This document shows positions 55,906 through 64,000 of a stretch of DNA of 64,000 bases, piece after piece. A model generated the notes under the pieces. The model did no database searches and was not told the DNA's origin. It worked only from the letters and a program-made list of their open reading frames with translations. Position 1 is the stretch's first letter, and the number at the start of each line of letters is the position of its first letter. A program made the translations under genes and the position numbers. Source of the DNA: Persicaria tinctoria (Eukaryota; Streptophyta; Magnoliopsida; Caryophyllales; Polygonaceae); assembly GCA_037127255.1 (NCBI GenBank), contig JBANSL010000004.1:34718967-34782966 (forward strand). The letters are read 5' to 3'.

Positions 55906-57450
55906 GTTAGAATTTATTTTCCTAATTTGAAGACACAAACCTGAGTGTGTTAGAAAAAGGTGATGATATATGTGAGTCGCAAACTTTAAGATTTAAGATT
56001 ATTTAGGAAACTACAAACAACCAAACTAAATATCTCTCCTAAAAAATAGAGCCATTTCAGTTTCTGCAGTTGTGGATTATGAATTTCACTTAATTGACAT
56101 ATCTCTATATGTATGCCTTTGTCTATTTTCTGAATATCAAATATTAGTTAATTGTGTTTGATTTATTTTGCTGAATCCTTCAATATCAGCCAACAGTTGG
56201 TTGCAAATACACAATGCGAACTTTACTTGGCCAACATGGTTATCAACAAGTGCCTAAGAATTGATAACAAGGATTTTACACCCCAATCCTTCAACTGTAT
56301 GTTTTTTAGTACTGCTTCTTTTGGATGATTTGATTTTTCCCTATATGAATAATTGCACTTTTTTTTTTGTCTTTCCTGATATTTATCTTCTAATTGACTT
56401 AATTTTTATGTCTCATTCTTTTTATGGGGCAACTTGAAATAGCGCATTAAGATTGTCGAGGTGTTGAGAACGCGTGGTTTAAAAAGGTACCTTATCATCT
56501 ATTATTTTGAGGACATGTGAGTATTAATTATTCACTTCTCTCCAGGAAGACATTTAACTAGATATGTTTATATTATTTGGTAAAAAGTTTACTTTTGCAT
56601 GGATCTTCAATTTAAAAGTGTTATTTTGATATTTAGGGGGATGCAGTTAGGGACCTTACAATGTTGCATGTTTCATGTATTATCTATAGATAAGTGGTGC
56701 TGCTATACTGCTTGCAAGTGGGTCTGCATCCTTGGGGATTTAGAATTCCCTTCATTTCTATCTATCTGCTCTTGTTGTCGTACCTTTTAAAAATGGCATA
56801 TTAATATGATGTTCTCCGGCCCATCAGTTATGTACCTACCTTGCTCTGCTCATTACCAATTCTGAGTTTGGCACCCCCACAACATGTAGTAGAGCCCAAA
56901 CTGAGGTTATATTTTCTAATTTCTATTGTTCGTAATTTCTTATTCTCTTCTGCTACTGGTTTCCCATTGTTTGTACTATGTTCCCTGTAAATATTCTATT
57001 TATTTGGTGTTTTTGCATTTACAGATGACTGCTACTTCAGTAATGATTGCACTTGCTTCTACATCATTGGAATTCTTTTAGCACATATTGAGGTGACATA
57101 TGAGTCCTCATCTTCTAAGGAACCATCTGCTTCTTTGTTCATAACATGTACCATATTTGCTCTTTGTCCTTGTACTAATGGAAAGATTGGTGTATTTACT
57201 ATGCAAAAGTTGGTAGCAACAATTTTCATCAGCTCACCCTGCACCTTTCCCTTTATCTCTCCACCCAAATCACAAGGACCTGGGCAAAAAACACAAAACA
57301 CAAGGCCAGGATGGAATTTATCACTCCATGATTGTTGGCTACTTTTATTTACGTATTGTACATGCCCATCACTTCATGTTTGCCTATTTGATTTCAGTGT
57401 CTTTCGGTGTATTTGTGGCTTGCGCCATCACTTAATTACAATATGAAACA
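55906..57450. other. Helitron right part with further exon-like pieces
   Basis: A plus-strand piece QQLVANTQCELYLANMVINK then CLRIDNKDFTP (56193-56285) follows a TATCAG acceptor and is open, but the gene is unknown. A minus-strand open frame (57301-57059) contains GGEIKGKVQGELMKIVATNF. Neither is assigned. Confidence 0.35.
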
Positions 57451-57456
57451 CAATGT

Positions 57457-57482
57457 CGTGCGTAGCACGGTTCACAGACTAG
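57457..57482 (+). repeat. Helitron 3' hairpin and CTAG terminus
   Basis: Stem CGTGC / GCACG with loop GTA, then a 9-base spacer and CTAG. Plant Helitrons typically have a GC-rich stem 10-12 bases before the end. Confidence 0.9.
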
Positions 57483-57720
57483 TATAACAAACACTAGATA
57501 TAGATATAGATATAACCTTACGTACCGAACCGGTTATTGAAAATTTCTTGTTGAAGACTTTTTTTCCCCACTGACCACTGTTACCAAAAATAATCAAGAC
57601 TCCGAACAGAAATAGTAAACCAAATCTAGGATGAAGTAACGTAAAGCCTAAGCTGAGCTGCTGAAGAGATAGTTATTAGTTACACACAAATCTCCTTTAA
57701 CTGGCACTCCCCAACATTAA
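57483..57720. other. Spacer between the Helitron and the PMD/MULE element
   Basis: Includes an (AGATAT)n stretch at 57495-57515. No gene seen. Confidence 0.5.
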
Positions 57721-58942
57721 AACGGAAATGCTATTTACACGGTCGTTTTCTCGCCCTTTGCACGGAAAGAAATCGTAATCGCGTAATCTGGATTCGCGGT
57801 CAAAAAAAATCAAAAACGCAATCGCGGAGGCTGCATCTGTGATTGAGACTGGCGCAACCGCGAACTGTGCATCCACGGTTCAGAATCTGCAGGCGAGCGC
57901 ACGCGCACTCTGCATCCGCGGATGGGACGGCGTGTCAGGCACGCGCTGCCAGCGATTCGACGTGTCCGGGAATCTCGCTGCCAAGGGGATACGCGTGTGC
58001 TGCTGTGCTTTGGGGATCTCGTCCGTGATCTTCCTCCTTGCCTATATCACTATGGGGAGACTTTAATTTAGTTGTGCTGAGGGATACGCGTCCGTGATCT
58101 GAAGACTTCATCATCTCCCTTCTTTTATTTGTGCCGAGTTGAGAGACTTTGTTGGTTCGTCCAGTTGAAAGTTCAAAGGTATTTATTGCCTTCCTTCATT
58201 CATTTTATCTTCTTTTGATTTACAATGTGACATAAAAATTATGTTAATGATAAAGAGGAGCGTTTAGTTAGTATAAGTTTTCGTTTAGTTCATTTTAATC
58301 TTTATTAAGTTCCTTGGTAGCCAAGATTGAAAATTTATGGGGTTTCACAGTAGATTCAGAGTTGTAGGACTGTTGCATCAACATCTGCTATGCACTTCTG
58401 CTAATTTTTTATATTTGAAAATCACTTGCTATCATTGTGAATTTAGAACTTTGATTTGCTTTAAAACAGGGTAAACAAAATTCATTATATCCTTTTTCAT
58501 CTGGGTTGGATAATTCCTTCATCCTTATGCTATAACTCTTATTGATCTTGCTAGACTTTTACTGTTAGAATACTCTTATCTGTCATTTGTCAGCATAAGT
58601 TACATTTCTTGCACGTTTTATTATATTCAAGAACCAATATCCTTTAAAAAGATAGCAAATTTTGAATATTGTTTATGGGATAACATTGCTTGCATGTGAT
58701 CTTTTTTGTTATATTTTACAATAGAGCAGGTAGTCCCTTTAATGTTTGCTGTTATAAAATGACTGTTCAAGTAGATTGAAATATTTTGCCTTCCAATAGT
58801 TGCTTCATCAATTTTCGTTTGCAGTAGATTCAAGGTACTTGTTTTATTTTATTACTTTGCCCGTAGTTTACATAATGTGGCTTATACCAACTAATATAAG
58901 TTTTTATTTAGTTAAATTAGGAATTATGACATCAAAAATGAA
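57721..58942 (+). promoter_or_regulatory. Proposed element terminus and 5' region of the PMD gene
   Basis: A CpG-rich part (57760-58020) with repeated CTGCATC(C/T)(A/G)(C/T)GG words is followed by T-rich, intron-like leader DNA up to ATG 58943. No TATA box is clear. Confidence 0.4.
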
Positions 58943-61427
58943 ATGAAGAAGGTAGTGGGTTGGTTTCGAGGTGAACGATCGTCGCAAGATAAACAAGAGC
59001 ATCGAAGAGCTCGAGATGTAAGTTCATATTATAATTAGTTGTGATAAATTTTATGTTAATGATAATCTTTAGTGAAAAAAAAATTTATATTATATTTACA
59101 TGATTTTCCTATCTCAAAATTGTTTATTTGTTATTTGTTGTGATAGCAACTTGCTAAAGCATTGGAGCGACGACGGCCCACGGCTTCGGCCCGTCGAGGC
59201 GATCATAAAGCGGATGAGGAGGACCAAGAGGAGGCTCCCGTTATTGCCACTACTGTACCCGCTCGGGCGAGTACATCAATTATACGGGATAGGACACGCT
59301 CGCCTGTGCCGAGTCAGCCTACATTGAGACGTTCGTCTTCAGAGCGTACACCAGCGTCTCCTATTCGGAGTCAGACTCCAGGGCTCGACGATATTCATTC
59401 GGACGACGCGGTTGGGTCAGATGCTTCCGATGATGAGGCACAGACCGATACAGAGACTTTTGAGGACGCCACAGACAATGGTGAGAACCAAGAAGCAATC
59501 AATCCTGGAGCCTATGACTACCACAATGTGGCTACGGATGTAGCTGCTGACTACGAGGCGCGATATCAGGAGCAAGAGCAGCCACATCAGTTTGGACAAC
59601 CATCGCAGCCGGTCCAACCTGACCAACAACAACAAGGGGCGGACCCCTTCGTTACCAATGACGGTCGGCCACTAGAGGCAGAGCCGTTGATGTGGTATAG
59701 GACACACAGATGCAGGCTTCTTTGGATGGATAAGGTACGTAGTCATATATATTTTATTGCGAAATATCTTACTTATGTTAAATATTTCACTATGGTCTAA
59801 CGAGTTCGGTGTTTTGTCCCCGGTAGGAGGACAAGGATGTTCGATGCATTCGGCGTGACACGCACATTGAATTCATCAAAAATTTGCCTCGTGCTAATGC
59901 CCCCATGAGTTGGTTCTGGTTCGCAGGAGCGAGTGGCCTAACAGCTTTGGAGGACATTGAGTTTGGCAAAGTGGATCATTGTTTGATCCAGGCTTTCCTC
60001 TATCGTTGGCACCCAGAGACGAACACATTTCATTTTCCCTGGGGGGAGATGACGATCACCCTCCATGATGTAGCCATCATACTGGGATTGAGGATTGACG
60101 GAGTCGCCCCTCGTACACATATGACGAACGAGGCGCGTCGGGCTTTCCTCAACAACAGATTTGCCATGACCACTGCAGAAATGAGCAGCCGAGGGGCATG
60201 CTTCCCTCAGGCAAAGCTCGAGGAGGTGATGATGGCGATGATTCAGCATGGAGATTATTATGCCCCTATACTTGCGACCGGATATCTACTGATAGTACTT
60301 GGGGCGATCTTCATCAACGATAAGTCATCTTCACATATACCCTTGTGGGCATTGGACTTAGTCCTTGATCATTCTGTGACTGGGCAGAAGGCATGGGGTG
60401 TCGGACTGCTCGCCCTCTTGTATCGAGCTTTGGGAGACGCGTGCAGGGAAGGGGTGAGTACCATGGGCGGGTGCGCTGCATTGGTGCAGGTATTCTTATT
60501 CCTATATTGTTTACATCCAAATATCGTGCCTTCAAACAATTATACTTATATTTTTTTCTCTATATGTATAAAGTATTGGATCTGGGCACATTTTCCAAAA
60601 TTTGCCCCTTCGGTGGTTGAGGGGTTGGTCCAGCAGGGTGATCATAGGTGGGCTTGTCGGTGGGCACATGGACCGACACCGTCGCGTGATTCGACGAGGG
60701 TACGCGAGATTACAGAGCAATTGGAGGTGATGAGAGCTGAGGATGTCAGGTTCGCGCCGTATACAGATAGGCATATGGACTTTGATGGTGTGTATCTGGT
60801 CTCTCGGTACAGGGGGGTTCTCTCGATTGCAAACATTCAAGAGCCGTACATGCCAGATCGCGTATTACGGCAGTTCGGGCGTGCGCAAGGCATACCCCTT
60901 GATCGTATCCCACCTACCCTCGAGAGACGTCCTTTTGGGATGTCCCAAGTCAAGCTCACATTTTCAGATATGTACGATGTCTGGGATGATCGTTACAATC
61001 TCGCAAATTTGGTTGATATACAGAATGCGCCTTTTGCACATGAGGCACATTTGGTTATGCCGAACTATATGGAGTGGTTCAGTCGTCATGGACACCCATA
61101 TGTTTTGCAAACTACAACTGAGGCACAACCAATCGAGGAGGAGCCAGCACCCATGCACACAGACCAAGCGAGGGTATGGATCGTGCCTTAAATGTTTCAT
61201 TACTTGTATTTCATTTTTGACACGTGATTTATTATATGATCGTCACAATGTTTATTTTTTGCATTTGATAGCGCTTCACTTTATTAAAGGAGCGCCTCCG
61301 GGTGATGCTATCACGTGGTGATGCATTGTACAGCCATCATGAGCTTCTCACTTACTACCTCGAGGCAGTGCAACACCCAGCCCCACTCGCCCCCACTCAG
61401 GTCCGAGCATCACAACGACAATTGTGA
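58943..61427 (+). CDS. Plant mobile domain (PMD) protein, transposon-type, MAIN/MAIL-related, five exons, intact
   Basis: Exons 58943-59017, 59147-59734, 59827-60489, 60574-61173 and 61272-61427 all join in phase 0 with GT/AG introns, giving 693 residues with no stop or frameshift. Residues 1-221 are charged, low-complexity and acidic (DDEAQTDTETFEDATD). The PMD covers about 240-620: HCLIQAFLYRWHPETNTFHF, GEMTITLHDVAIILGLRIDG, LDHSVTGQKAWGVGLLALLY, WIWAHFPKF and LVMPNYMEWFSRHGHPYV. PMD proteins such as MAIN and MAIL1 affect gene and transposon silencing, and related copies are encoded by transposons. Some databases misname them 'phosphatase 7 long form homolog'. The intact frame implies recent activity. 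The final exon overlaps no other gene; the convergent transposase ends 222 bp away. Confidence 0.85.
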
Positions 61428-61648
61428 TAAGTTATATACGTTGATCTTTATTGTTAGGGACTTTATGTTTTATTTCTTCAGAAATGTTCGATGTTATGCT
61501 CTTTAGTTAAGAACATTTGTATTCGAGTATTATATCGGCCTATGTTCACAGTCGTATTAATTAATCTTATGCTCCAATAAAATTTAAAAAACAAACTACA
61601 TATATTAATTCACTGACAAGAGATCTAAAATAGTTCAACACTAAGGAT
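61428..61648. other. Intergenic gap between two convergent genes
   Basis: About 220 bp of AT-rich DNA that must hold both 3' ends. AATAAAA at about 61577 on the plus strand could be a polyadenylation signal for the PMD gene. Confidence 0.5.
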
Positions 61649-64000
61649 CTATTCTACTGTAATAGGATCTACTTGATCGCCGTCTTGGTGGTCCGAACCA
61701 TCAGGATTAGCACGTCTGAGGTTCATGTACTCTGCCATCCTTGTAGCTAATGGTTCATTCCAACCGTTTACGCTCTGGTGGTGGAAATGACGCCAAGCTA
61801 GATCTGTTGGAGGGATCGGTGAGTCTGGTCGAAGCCATACCTGTTTGGTTAAGAAGTATAATAATTTACAATCCATAAAGTATGTAGGTATAGTGATGGT
61901 TAGGGTGGAGTTTTAACTAACCGGCACCCAGTGCACTCGCCCATACCACGCCATTGCAATAATGTCTATCGGTGGGCCTGCGGTCGCTGTTGGAGCCATC
62001 ATCGGGAGACATGTATGCGCACCACCCCTGCCCCTGCTAAGGACAACCACAATGAGTTGATATCGTGTCGCGGCTGCCAAAGGTACCAACGGCGACTCCA
62101 TCCACTTCGTCGGATCACATGGGCTGGGGTCCTTGACATCAACATTAGCGATCATACCATCAATATCGTCTATCATCGATGCAGCTCGATACAACTCCTT
62201 GTTCTTACGCAGCTCGTCAGCCATCTCTTGTCGGACCCTCATATACTGGTTCTCCCCATATCCAAGCAAGACTGCAAGCGCTCGATACCCACAATGCCCA
62301 TCTGAACTCACATTTTCAACGCGATCGACATAGCGTGGGACAAACAAATCCACATGGCCAGACAAAAATGTCACGGGGTCAAGTGGCCCACCGCGACCAG
62401 TTCCACTACCTCGACCACTTGCGCGACCTCGACTGATCCCTCTACCTCGACTGCTCCCTCTACCTCGGGTTGCTGACCATCGCATTGCATGCTCAAGTGC
62501 CGTTGGATCTCGCATCATTGAGCGCCTCCCTGTCGGCCTACCTCTAGGATTGCTTACGGGTGGTGCTGTCATGTTAGTTTCTCCGGGATTCTCCATATCA
62601 CTGTATGCCGTGGCAATAAAATTACGTTCCTGAGGAGTGAGATCATCTGCCTCAAGCCTTCTCTTCAACCTCAGTAACGTTAAACTGGTCGGGTCTATAT
62701 CTTCCACGGGGTCGCTGCCCTCCTCTGCCATCCCATTCCACATTACTTGCTTCTAGAAAGGATGTATTTGACTCAAGCTTATCGGGCTACGGGTGGATAT
62801 GGCGTTTACAAAATCATGCACACATGGCACACCATGCACATCTCGCCAATACTGGTCTCGACAGACCCCGTCATTATTGCGCATGCCCTTCACTGTGTTG
62901 TAATTAGCCACCAACAGTTTGAAGCACTCATCTGTCACCTTCATAACGAGTTGTGCAAAGATTGGGTTGCTAGAAACGGTCTTACGAACATTCATGCGTG
63001 ACATCTCAAGAGAACCCTTTATTTGTTTGATCTGTTGGTTGACCATTCTGTCGATGCACTTGATCAGGTCAACAAACCCCCCTATTGATGTGTTTAGCAT
63101 ACCCTTCAACTTTCCATGTTGTGACTCACAACTGCATGAGTTTCAATATATTGGCGGTTAAAAAAACTATTTATTCAAATTAACATGACATGCGTAATTG
63201 ACTAGAACAACTATAAAAAAACACTTACCAGTTTGTTGTTCTAGTGCCAAAGTGCGGAAAGTGGTCAACCCATGCTCTAACAAGTGCATCCTTAAAGTCT
63301 GTGAGCCATGTCGTTTGAAGGTACTCCATTAGACCCCAACGTGTACCCCACTTGGCCTTCATCGATTCGAGACGTTCCTCATAGCTTGACACTGACCTCG
63401 ATTCTAACAAGGCATAACAATCTCTACGAAACTCCTTATCTTTATAAGGACATAGGATCTTCGCCTTCGCTTTGATATTTGACCTTACATGCCATATGCA
63501 CAACAAATGCTTCACGGTGGGGAACACTTCTTTGATGGCATTGATTACTGCCAACTCTCGATCTGTGACAATCACATCTGGCATTCTATGTCTGCAGAGA
63601 TCTCGGAGCCTCTTCATCACCCAGGTATAGTGATCCGTAGTCTCCTTAGTCATGAATGCAAACGCTATCGCAAATGTTTTCTCCGTGCTAGTGATCCCAA
63701 CGATTTCCAACAATGGCATCTTATACCTACATGAATATGGAGGATGATCAATAAATCATCTGTGACAAGATCAACAAATTTGACTCTATTTGTACAACTA
63801 TAAGAAGATAGAAAAAAGGGATAAACATACTCATTAGTCTTGTAAGTTGCATCCATCACGATGACGTAGGGAAATAACCTCCATAAATGTTGGGAGTCTG
63901 GGTGAAAAAACATCAGATCACTCAGCTGATTAGACTCGTGCACTCTACGTACGAATACATCGTACTGTTTTACTTCAAGTGAATGCAATGCTTGTTGTAT
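61649..64000 (-). pseudogene. MULE transposase with C-terminal OTU-type cysteine protease domain (5' end outside window; one in-frame TAG)
   Basis: Exons on the minus strand: beyond 64000 to 63831, 63726-63229, 63131-61922 and 61840-61649, all in consistent phase. Transposase core: IVMDATYKTNE, then MPLLEIVGITSTEKTFAIAF, VIVTDRELAVINAIKEVFP, HLLCIWHVRSNIKAK and ESQHGKLKGML. A SWIM-like segment ends HGVPCVHD, and IHPF is followed by TAG (62753-62755) where the family has W (TGG). Then an RG-rich linker (SRGRGISRGRASGRGSGTGR) and an OTU-like domain: NVSSDGHCGYRALAVLLG with the Asp/Cys pair, and RVHWVPVWLRPDSPIPP with the likely catalytic His. Two acidic transposase residues (MDAT, VTDRE) are visible. 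Apart from the TAG the visible gene is undamaged. Confidence 0.85.
61922..62743 (-). CDS. OTU-like domain region of the MULE gene, downstream of the TAG
   Basis: An open 274-codon stretch starts at ATG 62743, nine bases after the TAG, so an OTU-only protein could be made if translation re-initiates here. It holds an acidic start, an RGRG-type basic linker (near 62470-62390), then DGHCGYRALA (near 62300), and continues through a GTTAGT donor into the last exon at 61840-61649. OTU proteases remove ubiquitin or related modifiers. Whether this domain is active is unknown. Confidence 0.65.

Larger units (their letters stand above)
51484..57482 (+). mobile_element. Non-autonomous Helitron, 6.0 kb
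   Basis: Begins TCCTTACTATTATAAAAGAG after an A. It ends with hairpin CGTGC-GTA-GCACG (57457-57469), 9 bases and then CTAG (57479-57482), followed by T. This is the canonical A|TC...CTRR|T Helitron layout. No Rep/helicase is present. It carries fragments of a CIPK kinase, unidentified exons, and a large minisatellite (52865-53740). Confidence 0.88.
57721..64000. mobile_element. Mutator-like element carrying PMD and transposase-OTU genes (right end outside window)
   Basis: Two convergent genes typical of transposon cargo lie side by side: a PMD gene (+) and a MULE transposase (-). The left end is proposed at about 57721, where GGAAATGCTATTTACACGG opens a CpG-rich segment. That looks like a MULE terminal repeat but cannot be confirmed, because the partner repeat and 9-bp target copy lie beyond the window. 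The assignment of both genes to one element is inference from adjacency and orientation. Confidence 0.55.

Noticed and set aside
58943..61427. Annotation as a serine/threonine phosphatase
   Set aside because: Database names for such proteins include 'phosphatase 7 long form homolog', but no phosphatase motifs (GDxHG, GNHE) are present; only the plant mobile domain is seen.
1..64000. tRNA, rRNA or snRNA genes
   Set aside because: None recognised by eye on either strand. The tRNA-Met-like match at 42405-42416 is only the Copia primer-binding site. A covariance-model scan was not possible here.

Overview
The window is transposon-dense nuclear DNA from a flowering plant, probably a eudicot. The evidence is spliceosomal GT/AG introns, plant-type CACTA, MULE, Helitron, Gypsy, Copia and L1 elements, and plant-specific families: a subgroup Ib-like bHLH factor, a plant mobile domain (PMD) protein, and fragments of RopGEF, CIPK, SGT1 and a Rab of the RABE type. 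The species cannot be named from the sequence. Nothing bacterial, organellar or viral was seen.

Layout. 1-8154 is the 3' part of a Ty3/Gypsy (Tekay/Del-like) element with a 2.77 kb 3' LTR; its upstream interior is non-coding and holds degenerate tandem repeats. It sits inside a decayed Ty1/Copia element, whose RT/RNase H end and 3' LTR follow (8155-9710). 9984-28617 is an 18.6 kb CACTA element (TSD TAT). It carries fragments of several host genes (RCC1-like, DUF914/SLC35F-like and others) and was itself hit by a solo Gypsy-type LTR (14535-16732, TSD TGCGT) and by an 8.3 kb L1 LINE (18110-26420, 17-bp TSD). 28920-33510 holds a truncated CACTA end, a second copy of the same LTR family, and a Tourist-like MITE.

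The one clearly host-type gene is a three-exon bHLH transcription factor gene stretched over 34024-49830. A second CACTA element (34272-39859, TSD AGT) lies in exon 1. A deleted Copia element (40284-42769) and a third CACTA element (44537-48916, TSD TAA) lie in intron 1. With the insertions left out, the exons form one frame of 289 codons. Both CACTA elements carry host gene fragments (SGT1; RopGEF and Rab) and the second also holds an 80-bp minisatellite.

Downstream come a decayed L1 fragment (50460-51400), a 6.0 kb non-autonomous Helitron (51484-57482) with CIPK kinase fragments and a hierarchical minisatellite, and then what looks like one large Mutator-like element (from about 57720 past the right edge). 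That element has two convergent genes: an intact five-exon PMD gene (58943-61427, +) and a MULE transposase fused to a C-terminal OTU-type cysteine protease domain (64000-61649, -), spoiled only by one in-frame TAG.

The two most unusual points are the PMD plus transposase-OTU gene pair, and the L1 element. Upstream of its endonuclease/RT ORF, the L1 has two very long, apparently paralogous ORFs with no family I recognise; the second ends in an ATGA overlap with the RT ORF.
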